A stretch of DNA of 64,000 nt from Nymphaea colorata (lineage: Eukaryota; Streptophyta; Magnoliopsida; Nymphaeales; Nymphaeaceae). Within the stretch, counting starts at the first letter, position 1, and each line of letters opens with the position of its first letter. Below the pieces are notes generated by a model. It had not been told where the DNA came from. It searched no databases and was given only the letters and a program-made list of their open reading frames with translations. The stretch is taken from positions 28,809,206 through 28,873,205 of the forward strand of contig NC_045139.1 of NCBI RefSeq assembly GCF_008831285.2. Reading direction: 5' to 3'. Of this stretch, positions 23,809-35,941 are shown piece after piece. A program made the position numbers and the translations under genes.

Positions 23809-26800
23809 GAAAAGTTTTTCATTTGATGATATCATGGATATCTACCTTTATTAAATGCAATTTGAATATGGTTTTCACTGAGCATTTTTTTTCATGGGCA
23901 TGAGATGACGAAGGGCTTTTTTCGTACATCGTGCTTACAGCTTGCTTTAACCTTTTGGTGTTGGCTGGTTTCCTCATAATCTCCTTTGAGCTGGGGGGCC
24001 ATACTCGACCATCCAAAACTCTTGCATGATTTATTTTGTTGGACCACACTCAGACTCAAAATAACTTCAAAAGCTCTGGTTTTCATCTTACAAGCACACA
24101 TCTTTTATGTTATTGTGCCGGAGAAACTAGCACTCAACTGTTATGGTTTATCGAGTGTTGTCGCAAGATCTTTATGCGCTTACCTGATCCATAACTCCTA
24201 TTGAAGTAAAAAAACATATCTACAATTCAGGACTTGATCTATAGACCAGTTAGAGTGAGAAACAAAAAAAAAATGGCATACCATTTAGAGAATTTAGTTG
24301 TTTATGTTTTGGTGAGTCATTTGGAACTCTATGGATGATATTATTTATAGGAATGAGGTTGTCTTACTTCAAGGTCCTCTATTTTGTATTATGTCTGGTA
24401 ATTTATGAGAAAATGGTAATATCTTCAACTTCTTATAAGAATTAATAGTTGAACTTTAAATGTAATCTCTAAATAGATTGAAAAACGAACAATCATAACT
24501 CCCATGCATGTTTTTGAATAATATCCTGGCTAGCTGTATACATGTAACTGGTGCCCATGGTAAGGCAGTGGGAGAGGGGGAGGGCCATTCACGTGGTTCT
24601 GTGGGGGCAGAACACGGGGCCCGAGCAAACACGGGGAAGGACGGCTGAGCGGGCCCAATAGAATGGGAAGCCATTTCCTGCCCACATGACCATGAAGAAG
24701 CTCATCCTTCCACTGTTAAAAATCTATGCTCCTTTTTCTGCCAAACAATCGCCCGAGCTCATCGATCACCATCTCTCGAATAACGCTGGCCGACAATGGA
24801 ACATGACACTTTTCACTGTGAAGTTAACACACTGAGCGGCCCATACCCATCCGTTTGCAGAGAAATTAATTTCTGCCTCTGGTCTTTACGCTAGCTAGCT
24901 AGTCATCGACTCAGACGTTCCAATAACCCAAACTAGCATAGGACGTAGCTGGGTACAGTAAACCTCTCACTGTCAAACACGCGGTTCCCCCTCCTCTTAA
25001 GAAAAGTAGACATTAAGAAATATTTTTCTTTCCCAACAGGCAAGCTGAGGATGGACAGGTCCTTGACAAATTATGTCAAAGAGATCGAATTAAACAACTG
25101 GGTGATTGAAGTCTTGGACAAGTTTAAAACTTGAAGGTCTTCTAACCGACTCAAAAGTCATGGATATTATAGCCTTTAAAGATTTTCTTTCGAAAGGCAA
25201 GATGTCAGAATTTGAGGCTTGTCAATGAATTATTATGACAGTTAAAGCCGTGGACATGTATGCTGGTACGTTGGGGCCTCAATTTCTCTCTATATGCAGC
25301 AACAGAATTTGCCAAAGTGCAAGCTATATGTCTAAATATATATAGTTAATATTGACATGTACATGACATGGACCACCTTCACAATTATGAAACTGTAGAA
25401 CATTACTATTGACCAAGGGTCCCTATACTATTCCTCTCATTCCACCGCCCTCACCAACTACTGCACCAATTTCAGCTGTATATAATGTCTTCTTGGAAAA
25501 CGATAACAGGGTTTTCAATTGTTTGGAAAATGCAGGTGAGCCCGTGCCCTCTTCATGGCGCCCATTAGCGTCCGCGACTCTGGTCCTTGTGTTTTTTTTT
25601 TTTTTTTCATTGATTAAGTACATTGCACTCGAACTCAAAGCTACATCGTTGAAACTGCATTTATGAAAGATGATTTCTTGTGGTTAATTGATTTGGCCCT
25701 TTTGCAATGGGTGAAATAGAGGCATCGGATAATTATCGGTGCAAGATGAGCTGCTGCCATCAGCTAGAAAGGAAGAAGAAGATCTAACGTGGAGTGGATG
25801 CTTTGAAGAGTAGGTAGCACATTCAATCTCATCACCCCTTCTCCAGTTTATTTCTTTTTCCTTCTTACTCCGAAATCTTCGTTGAAGATCCTACCTCTTC
25901 CACATCAAACCTAGGGCTGGGCTGGGGCCTCAGTTCCTAACTGTTGCAGGGGCTCGACCTGATTAAAATTATATATATATATATATATTATTAATAATAA
26001 AAAATTAAAAATATCTTATAGAGCTGAATCGGACTGATTCTGACCCACCCAAGCCGAGCCCAAACCCTAGTTAGGCCAATACCGAGTACCTGTCCAGTAC
26101 CAGGTCTGACTAATATCCATATAGCTTCTTGTTATCTATCTAATGTATTAATGAATTAATTAAAAATTTAACTTTTTTTTTAAAGAGAACTACTGGCTTA
26201 CAACGGTTTACCATTGGATCTAAAGCTTTTCACAAGTTCCATACCTGCAGATTCGGATCCGGTTTGGATTACTTAACGGGTCTTCAAACTCAAGAGTCAA
26301 AGTGAAAAGGAGACCATTTTGTAGAGTTGGTAAGCCGACGAACGTTGGCCTTGTTTTTTGCGTCACCGCCATTTTTTTCAGACCGTTGGCACGGGACAGA
26401 GGAAAACTTAAAAACGAAAGGAATTAACAGATAGGCACAAAATTTAGCAGTTATTCTCAAATAACCGTTTCGCAGTGTATACGTTATTGCTATTAGCGGC
26501 TGCTTCGGTTTCGATGCTCGGCCTCGGAATTTACCTTTTGCGTTTTCATTTATGCCATATAAAACTACAGGAGACAATGGGAACCAATAATACAGAGAAG
26601 GGAAAATCAATGTCATGAGGATGGTGCATCTCAGCCGAATAGGAATCTTATTGAAGTCTTTCGAAGGTGCATTAAAACATGAGCTAAATCTTAGGCTCGA
26701 AATTGACCCGATTTAGTTATTAATTTAAATTCGTTCGAAATACACATGCTTTCTTTTTTGGCTTAGCGAATACTTAGAAAAAATAAATAATAGTAATATG

Positions 26801-27206
26801 CTAAGAAAAATTACAAAGTGAAAATTCAAAACAGAATTTCATAATCGAATTGGTTTACTTTTTTAAGAGCTTCCGGAAAAAAATCGCGTCATATCTCATT
26901 CAGGCACTTCATATTTGATGAACGCGATACGCGGCGTTCTACAAATATGTGATAAGCAAGTGGCTTCCAGTGAAATACTTGGGGGTGCGGAGGAAGAACC
27001 AGGTGCGGATGTCTCCAACGTATAAGCTCAGAGATCCTCCGTGTTTTTCCCTCTGGACGTAGGAACCCAAGCATCTGGCATCTTCTCGCCGGACCTACCG
27101 GCTACCAGCGACAGAGAAAAGGAGACGGTTCATTTTCCTTCTTGTTTTGATGCGAAAGAAACCCTAGCGAATCCTTTTTCTCCAGCTTCGTGTTGTCTGG
27201 GTTTCG

Positions 27207-30200
27207 ATGGAAGTCATGGTTCGTGGCTCAACTCCTTTGAGCTCCTCGGACGCCGTGGCGAACATCTACTCTAGATATTGCGGTAAAAGCACCGTCCTAT
27301 TCATCCCTCTTTGTTTTCTTTAATTTTTTCCACTTAGTTATTGGATTTTATTATTTTTTCCCGGATTGGTTTTCTTTTAGATTCATTTTTGCGTTCTCTA
27401 GATTTCTAGTTCCATATTTGTTTGTAGATCTTCAATGGTGCCTGGTCCGCTAGTTATGGTGAGTTAATGGTCTGCTTAACACTGAAATTGATGATATCTT
27501 AGTGAGCTTTAAGTTGATCGAAACCTTATGCTCGTCTGTTGCTAATAAAAAGGTAAATGACGATATGAGGTTCTTTGGTGAGTGATTTGCATGTGGATTG
27601 ATGCAATTCCTTCCGAATGAACCCCTTTTTTGGAACCCCGTAGTTCTTGATGAGTTTTGTGTTGTTAAGATGACTCAAGTGCTAGCAAGTGTTCTTGTTT
27701 TTAATTGTAATCATAGCATTAACTCTGAGGTGATCCGCATGATTTAAAGGGGTTTTCTTATGACTATACCCGTTTGGCTTTTTCCTGTCAATATCGGTCT
27801 TTGTGACAATGTAGATGAATGTGAAAGATGGTCAAAAGGTGAGTTTGAAACCATGAATCTTTCCTTTATACGCAGCATAATCCATTTTCACTAAATAAAA
27901 GTAAAGGGTGCCAAAAATTTTCCTGCATTTAGTTCTCTAATGTATAATACCAACCATAATAAACCTAAAAATCGGCCATCATAATGTCAACTATGTCATA
28001 TAACCCTTGCATTTTGTTGTATTGGACTTTACCATTTGCTACTGAGTGTGGATGGTTGCAAGTAGTGTTGGGTTCCTGATGGGTCACGAACTACAAGGTA
28101 CAAAGTAGTGTGGCTGGGAGGTTGGGTATGTTATATGACGCACATGTTTGCTCTCCTCTCCCACCGGCACCTTGCCTTCCCCTCTTTTTCTCTGTGTGCA
28201 TGCATCTGTGTTTGCAGATGTCTATGTCTATCTGTATGCACTTGTATACCAGTGTGCACGTGCAAGCATGCACCTACACGTGTGTGTCTGTGTGTACTGA
28301 CACACACATCTGCTGTCCTCTCCCACCGCCACTCTGCCTTCCCTTCTTTTTACCTTGTGTGCATATGTGCACTGTGTTTGCGGGTGTCTATGTCTATCTG
28401 TATGCACATGTATATCAGTGTGCACCTTCACATGTGTGTGTCTGTGTGTACTGACACACATATCTGCTCTCCTCTCCCACCGCCACTCTGCCTTCCCTTC
28501 TTTTTACCCTGTGTGCATATGTGCATCTGTGTTTGCGGGTGTCTATGTTTATCTGTATGCACATGTATATCAGTGTGCACATGCAAGCATGCACCTTCAC
28601 ATGTGTGTGTCTGTGTGTACTGCTCCTAGGCATGCATGTATAACCTGTCTGCGAGCACCATATGCATCATGTTTGCAAGGCATGGATATAAGTAACTGAG
28701 ATTCTTGGATAATCAATTGATTTTCTGAATATATAGTCATTAGACGATAGTGTGGCATTTTACAGAGGGGAATGTGAGGTCAAGCACTTAAACGATCATG
28801 CCACAGGAAGATAATGCACCGTTTTGGCTGCATTCATTGTCACTAACGAGAAGCATTCCTGAATGAGGACTAAGGATCGATTGTCTAGATGCTGCTGGTT
28901 TCTTATTTAAATCCGTTGCCAGGAAGCATGACACATCTTAGTATCTTACGATTCTTATACAAGGGATGGTGTTCTTATTATCTCATGTCTGATGTGCCTG
29001 AATTTACATTCATATTAGGTTATGGAGGGCATATATAAATTAGTGGACTCCTTGAATCCAAAACACCTTAAATTCTTGCCAGTTCAGCATTGCATTAATA
29101 TAATATGTTGTTATTAACTTATTGTGAAGTTGAGGGGCCTTAAACTTCATTTGTCAGTGCTACATTCACCTTAAATAACTGTCTACTGTCTTTTGGACTC
29201 TTCGCCTGATGTTCCTGGACTTGTAGGATTGTTCTTTCTTCATTGTTGTTTCTTATTCTTCTATTATGGTAAGATTTTGGGAACATTTTCATCTGATTCC
29301 ACCAAATTTTGTTCTCTTGAAAGCATTGTGGTGCTTAATCTTGATATAGTTACATTAAAAGGGGGATGTATCTCTTACCTTTTCCTTTTTCTTCTAAAAC
29401 ATGGTTCAATTCAGATACGAGAAGAATAAATGATCCTGCAGAGTGCAAAGATGCTTTAGCATTGCTTTCAAAATGGGTGGAATCCAAAGGATTGACAAGG
29501 TATACATAATTTGATTTATGGATGGTTCATTTTCTTTTAACATTTTGATCCTTCAGATAATAATGCAAGAATAAGGCTTTCCATGTGCACACAAGATTAG
29601 CACAATGTGCTACATGCTTTTGGTTAACATGGTCACAGTTATGGATCACCAAAAGAAAATAGATACTCTTTGGATTTTGTCATTCAAATGCTAATCTCCA
29701 CTAAACTGGCCTTCATCGTGTATGTAGGAGTAAATTTAGGACAAATATGTTAAAGCTGATAAAAGTGCTTAAATGCAATTAGATTGCACATCCAAATGAA
29801 TATGCACACACACACACACACATATCATTGTCACAAATATCAACATATTTTTCTTCAAAATATAGTGTCTGAGAAGCAGCAAAATAAGGAAAATAAAAAG
29901 GAAAAGATCACATTACTGAAATATTGCTAAAACAAAAACATCCCTCATTTTTTGACAATTTTTTTTGTTTTTTTTAGAAAAGACATTTTAATGCAACTTA
30001 ATGTTTTGGGTTTATCTTAACATTTTAGTAACTATTTAATACTTTTGTCAATGCTTTCATAAGAAATTTAGTAGAAAATCGAAATTTGCATTTTTTCTAT
30101 TATTTTTATTTCTTTTCTGGTTTTCTGGATTCGCAAGATCTTCATGAGGAAAAAAAAATTCAGCTAGCATCCCATGGAAACCCCCAATTAGTGGCGGAGC

Positions 30201-31721
30201 CATGATTTTCATGTTGGGGGGCCAAAGATTTTGTTTGAACTTTGAAGGGCTTATTATAGCTTTCAAAATTCTCAAAGGGGCCAAGTTATATATATATTTT
30301 TTCTGAAAATATTGTGTTCTTGTATATTTGACTTGCTTGAACTATTGAGAAAATAAGCTTCCCAATTAGTACATGAGAACCAACAAATTCCCAAAAATGA
30401 TATTTGTGACAATGACACATATGTCTACGTATATACACACTTCTTCAAGCTATGTGATATGGACACTTTCAAAAGGCAGAAGTACCCATGTCAATGTTTT
30501 GGTGCTAGTATGGGACAGCGCTTGGGCACTGCAGACTTATTTTTTTTGTAATTTTTGTGGTATATGTTTTTATCTGTTTTTGGTCTATTTTAACATTAAG
30601 TAATTTATATTTTATAAATATATACAATGAATTTATGTATGTATTTGCTTAAAATCTATTATGTATGTACTATGTACATATACACATATACACTTTGTCA
30701 CATGGGTACTTTGTTTGAGTGAGGCACCCTTGTCGACACGCGTACGGATATGGGAACACTCTTGGACATGGCCCATACATGGCCAAATCATTGTCAGGTG
30801 AGGTCAACGCACCCATGGCTGGATCCATCCTTTTTTGGACTTTGTCAAAGTTGACCAAGTCCTCTTTGTCTATTAATTAGGTTTTGTTTTAAACCATCAT
30901 ATATATAGACAATGCAAATGAAGAGCCCTTGATAGACATTAATGGGCTGTTTATGTTCTCTATGGTCTAACTCCACCTGTTCAGCAGGACTTTTCAGCGA
31001 CCGGCAATTTTTTGGTGACTTTTTGGGCCACTTAGTTTTCTTTAATAAAACTTTCTGTATTGTTTTGTTTATTTGAAATCTTATTTTTTGTTTTTTTATA
31101 TATATACATGTGTGTGTGTCTGTGTGTACAGCCGTATCTCCAGACCCAAATTTTTTGAAAGTGCTCTGCATCCATACCCGTACTGGGACCCGTACCCACA
31201 CCTATGTGACTAGCATATACATATTTGTATATATATTTGTATGGCTACATTCCCATGCCCAAGTTTTTTGAAAGTACTCCATATCGGCACCAGTAGCAGC
31301 ACCTGTACTGACATGGTGGCACCCATATCCATATCCATGTGACATAGTCTCCAAGTGTGTCTTATTGCTGTGCTTCCTAGTTTTTTCTTTTTCATCAATA
31401 ATAATGTGTGAAAATTTAGGAGTAAAAGTAAAGTTCATGAACGTTTGGTGTCCAGATTGTTTTTGTGATCTGAGAAAGCTAAGACTGTTACTTTTTAGAA
31501 GCCTTATAAATTTTGATTTACTCACATGATTTTTCAGTTTTTTAATCTTATAAATATATACATTTTGCATCCATCTTTTTGATTGGATTTGTAAAAATTA
31601 ACATTCTTGATGCTCGACAGCTATGAGACAGCAGGCAAGATAAAAGGGAGACGTGTGTATGTGCATTTATAGTAATCAGAGACCTGTGTTTGTATATAGA
31701 TATGCATACACACACACACAC

Positions 31722-31756
<35 letters not shown>

Positions 31757-34627
31757 AGAGAGAGAGAGAGAGAGCATTTCTTATGCATCTCCTCTGTTTC
31801 ATTGCCACTTTGACATGAATAATGTTGGTTTCCATCTCATGCTAAGATGGAAGGTCTACAGACGGGAAGCCATGTGCTAAACATGAACTTCTGCTGCCTA
31901 ACCTGGAAAAGTTAACCAGGTAACATCTACTTTGAGCTGTTTGATCAATTTGATCAGCATGATTTGTAAGTTGTAACTTTGGAAAGGTTGATAGTTGATA
32001 CCAACTATCTGTTATGAGTTGACAGTCCTTATTTAAAATATTAGAAAATCAACTCTTCTTTTTGAGGTGACAACCTTTATAACCCTCTGCATATAAATGG
32101 ATTAGATGTTTGAGGCTGATAGGCGTGGTGTTTATGTTTCCCAGTTCCTCGTAGCTCTTCATTCTTAAAGGTACTGCCTAAGAATACTTCTTCTGATCCA
32201 TATATAGGACTACCTAATTTATGCTGGTGCAACCTGCCACAACTGTCATTTCTAATAGTGTTTTCTTCTTGGAGTCTGCAGTCATAACATTCAAACTGTG
32301 TGATTCCTTTTATGGTTTGTAAAGTTGATTATATGTATGAGTAACATGGTTAACCTTTCTTCTTTGTGGTAATGAAAGCATCTGATGTGTGGTGCACTTC
32401 TAAATTGCAGCCAAATAATTTTTGATGGACTATATAGGCTTATGGTGCAGCTTGATTTATTGGTGAGTTGCTTTTCTTTTGGTGATTTTCTGAGCACTTG
32501 CACTCAGGCTTCTTATTGCAGACTGTGGCCTTTGTTCCAGCTCTTTATATACAAAAATTCTTATTCTTATAAGTGTTCTTTTACTTTTTTTTTCTCTTGG
32601 ATGTTGAAAGTTCTCCACACTAGTCAGATATGGCCGTTATTGCTTGTGAATGTATTTTCCATTTAACAACTTGCAAAAAGATGCTGTGACATTAAGAGAA
32701 AAATTTTTTATGTGAAGCATAGTGATGAACATGGTTATGTAGCTTATTGCGATACCTGGTTCTGACTTTGTTGAAATTCTCTACATCATTCTGATCTTCA
32801 GAATTCTGTTGCCAAATTTTCGTGTACAGTCACATGGGGTGGTTTCCTAGTTCAACCTCAGCAAAACAAGGATTTGGGGCCATGATCTAATCTCATTCTG
32901 TTGAATGGTGTGAAAATGGCTGTTTCTCTACGCACTTTAGTCATCTTGGCGTGCCTTTATTTGACGTCTTTAAGACGGACAGTTTTCCATTCCAATCCAA
33001 CTTTTATCAGTAGGTAATCTAATCAAACAGTTTCTGGACACATTTAAGACAATTGTGTTAACACTTAGAAGTGGTCTGGTATCTGGTCGTACTGGCATTA
33101 TGACCAAGTTAGGCATGTTCTTACAGAAATTCACAAGTTTTCGAGGGTGGGGGCAACCTTGGTTGAGGCCATTTTCTCATATGCTTACATCCAGTGTAAG
33201 TTTCAATTTTATGCTTTTGAGCTAATCTGGTTGTGCCATTAAAAAATCACATCCATTTACCAAGGGATGTCAATATGGTTTGTTGACTATGTCTATTGGG
33301 CTTATTCTAATAACTTCATCTTATGATGGAACTTAGGTTATATTTTTATATGTTTGGTTCTCTACCTTAAAATGGTTAATGCTGAACTAAATCTTACTGC
33401 TTTGATGTTGAATGTGAAGTTTATTGACCCAATTCTGTTATTCTTCTGTAGGCAGATTCTCGTGGATTTCTAACATTCTACAATTTTGTGTTTTTCATTT
33501 GCCGTGAGAATGGTCAAAAGAATATATGTAAGTACTGTTTATGTGCCTTGGCAAATAACGTTGACTTCCTATTTTTATGTCAACAGCAATTAATTTATTA
33601 TTCAATTCTCAATGTTTCTTTTCTTACTATGAATTTACCTTGTTGGAGCATGTGCAGCTGTATCCAGGGCTACTACTGGTTGGAATATGGTCTTGAATGG
33701 CAGGTTCCGTCTTCTTAAACAGTGGTGTGATTTTGTTGAGGTATACATCGAACTTTTCGATCCTTCATGCCTCTTCCTATACTATCCTTTCAAACCCAGG
33801 CATCAATGCAATACTTGAAATTGGGCTGTACAGTCTTTCTCCTTGTAACCTCTTTCCTTATGGGTGCATTTGGTAATCATACACATGAGAAGCAAACTCT
33901 CACCCTGTTAAGGTCATGGTGTCTATGAATTGTTTGGAATATTTTGATGGACCTTACTTTTATGAGATAATGTCTACTTTGCATATTTTGTTCATTTTGT
34001 GGCACTTTTCTAAGGATAAAATGGGTATTATTAGTATGCTTCCTTGATGAATTTGAATTGATTGCTTCTGTTCTGTCTTTCTTTCTTTTGGTTGGCCTCC
34101 TTAGAAGCATCAGCGACACAACATTTCTGAAGATACCTGGAGGCAAGTGTATGAATTCAGCCGATGTGTTCATGAAGATCTTGAAGGCTATGATCCTGAA
34201 GGTAGTTACATGGATGATTATTTCTCTAGTAGGCTAGTCCCCGTTTGTTTCTAAAAGTTACTATTCATATATGTTCAAATAAGAACTGTGTTTTAGATTG
34301 ATAATACACTCCAATAGAAATGAATCTCCGTTTGTATGATTAAGCTCTCAATTAACTTCAACCAGAAGTAGAACTTACTGTCATTGCAAGCTGATACCAT
34401 AATGGTAGGTCCAATGTCATTCCACGTAATTGAACAGATATGAAACGATTCTTGTGTAACAGCATTTTGTTTGATGCTTTATTATTTTATTAAATCTTTG
34501 GTTCCTGATCTTCAGGTGCATGGCCAGTTCTAGTCGATGATTTTGTTGAACACATGTACAAGTAAGGTCCTTTCGTAATTCTTGTCTTAAACAGGGTTTG
34601 AGTTGCATGAATTTCCGGCTTCTTTGC

Positions 34628-34683
<56 letters not shown>

Positions 34684-35941
34684 AGAGAGAGAGAGAGAGA
34701 AATTGGTAGGAGCTATATGCGATGGATAAGGAACAATCTCAGTCCTTGAACTTTTTCAAAGTGGTGTTTGAGAGAAAAACAAGGAGAAAAAGGTGATACC
34801 GTGATAGGGCATTTTGTCGTTCGGTATTAGTTCACACAGCTTTCTCATTGTTTTTTTTTTCAACTGCCGATCTGAAAATGATTAGACATTGCGATTGTTT
34901 CTATATGTCTAGCGTCTAAGTGCCTACCAATCTCTCTCTCTCTCTCATATATGTATATTATATAGAGGAGATGAAATCCTCTAGTCATCCATCAATTGGC
35001 TCTCACATGCGCAGCCCTATGCATCCGGCTGTGTGTGTGAAGGCTGGATAAATGGATATCTTGAGGAACTTGAGAATCTTGTATATGTACATATATAACA
35101 TTTGAGTGCTGTGCATTTTTTGCAACGGCACATTAGAGAGCATCACTTCTTGAGTTTGACTGATGTGAGTGAGTGACTCAGCCGAATTTCTGTATAAGAT
35201 TGTATAACAATCTTTGATGGAAACCTTGATACACTGGGCCATCTGATGTCTCAAAATTACCTCAGGGCAAGGATTTGTGACCTTGTGAACAATTAAAAGC
35301 TATTTCCACCCATGTGTGCCTGGATTCCTGTGATGAACATGCTTTACTTTTCATATTGCAGAACTACTCATTCAAATGGTTGCAGCTGTTTGAATCTTGA
35401 ATGTGATTGTGGCGGAACACAAAAAGATATTGGCTTGTCTAGTCCACTTCCTGGTGAGCTTGGAAATATAATTTGTTTCGATGTGTTAATATTTCCTCAA
35501 TTACTTTTTGTCTCTGGCGCTCGTGTATGCAATTTTTTTTTGGTTTCACTCTGTACTTTCCTCATTCGTAAGTCTCTGGCACGTTCCTTGCTTCACCCAT
35601 CTTTTTGGTGTTTTGCTTTAATAGGGTTGAATGTTTTCCCGGGCTTCAAACGGAAGTATGCTACTGCAGTCAGTGACTGCAAAGTCATACCAGGAAATTT
35701 TTCATCTCGAAATCCATCCAGTGCAAATGACATGATATTAAAGAAAGCTAGAACTCTTTCACTTGACGAGAAACTGGAATACTTGGAAGCTGCTTGTGAC
35801 ACAAATAAGCATAATGTGAAAGTCGGGTTAGGCAGTTCTGTATGTGCCATCGAACGGTTTCTTTCAAAAGGATTCAAGGGGCAGCTTTCTATTGGCTGCA
35901 ATATTCAAATTGATCCGTCAAGAAGAGTTTCAAGTGTATAG
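27207..35941 (+). CDS. AAR3: AAR3/DCN1-like protein (cullin neddylation cofactor)
   Basis: Nine exons join in frame with GT-AG introns: 27207-27282, 29415-29499, 32411-32462, 33452-33527, 33658-33740, 34105-34201, 34516-34561, 35362-35453 and 35625-35941, giving 307 residues. The start reads MEVMVRGSTPLSSSDA followed by VANIYSRYC. The potentiating-neddylation (PONY) domain runs to about residue 172, with FYNFVFFICRENGQKN, GWNMVLNGRF and GAWPVLVDDFVEHMY. The three DAD-patch residues that bind the cullin WHB surface in DCN1 proteins are present: Asp134 in SEDTW, Ala158 in GAWP and Asp164 in VDD. DCN1 proteins help the NEDD8 E2 load NEDD8 onto cullins. The plant AAR3 branch was found through a synthetic-auxin response mutant. 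Residues 173-307 form a tail with a Cys-rich patch (CSCLNLECDC) and a PLPGLNVFPGFKRK block typical of the AAR3 branch. Introns 1, 2 and 7 are loaded with repeats. Confidence 0.92.
28137..28620. repeat. Minisatellite, three units of about 154-168 bp
   Basis: Units start at 28137, 28299 and 28453, each near GACRCACAT...CTCTCCTCTCCCACC. Each contains TGTCTATGTCTATCTGTATG or a close variant and ends in CTGTGTGTACTG. The middle unit lacks about 12 bp including AAGCATGC. The array lies in intron 1 of the AAR3-like gene. It keeps several frames open for over 110 codons on both strands through its periodicity, not through coding constraint. Confidence 0.9.
30693..31213. mobile_element. Non-autonomous hAT-like element, 521 bp, in AAR3 intron 2
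   Basis: The left end is CTTTGTCACATGGGTAC and the right end is ACCTATGTGACTAG, giving an inverted GTCACAT core. An 8-bp direct repeat CATATACA flanks it (30685-30692 and 31214-31221). The right subterminal sequence (CAGCCGTATCT..., then CCCAAATTTTTTGAAA) matches the right part of the element at 2130-3200. The flanking DNA is AT-rich, so the 8-bp repeat alone is weaker evidence than in the first copy. No transposase is visible. Confidence 0.55.
31241..31345. mobile_element. Truncated right end of the same hAT-like family
   Basis: Only about 105 bp are present: CCCAAGTTTTTTGAAAGTAC, GTAC-rich words and a terminal CCATGTGACATAG. It lies just 28 bp beyond the 30693-31213 copy and in the same orientation. 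Confidence 0.5.
31708..31774. repeat. (AC)n(AG)n compound microsatellite
   Basis: An AC run interrupted once near 31722 is followed by AAAA and an AG run. It lies in intron 2 of the AAR3-like gene. Confidence 0.95.
34630..34700. repeat. (AT)n plus (GA)n microsatellite
   Basis: An AT run of about 50 bp followed by GGGAGAGAGAGA, in intron 7 of the AAR3-like gene. Confidence 0.95.
34766..34864. mobile_element. Short MITE-like repeat, diverged copy
   Basis: It begins TTTGAGAGAAAAACAAGGAG and ends TTTTTTTTTCAAC, resembling the terminal sequences at 486-571 and 55166-55255. The interior is poorly conserved. It lies in intron 7 of the AAR3-like gene. Confidence 0.4.

Larger units (their letters stand above)
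22510..27206. other. Intergenic region, RING gene to AAR3-like gene
   Basis: No gene is recognised. The stretch has a CT microsatellite (22746-22766), a 118-bp tandem duplication (23573-23808) and an AT run near 25970-25990. The GC-richer 150 bp before 27207 probably form the 5' leader of the AAR3-like gene. Confidence 0.5.

Noticed and set aside
28108-28629. Open frame of about 173 codons, Cys-rich, on the plus strand
   Set aside because: It is a by-product of the 154-168 bp minisatellite; other frames on both strands are open too, and it lies in the AAR3 intron.
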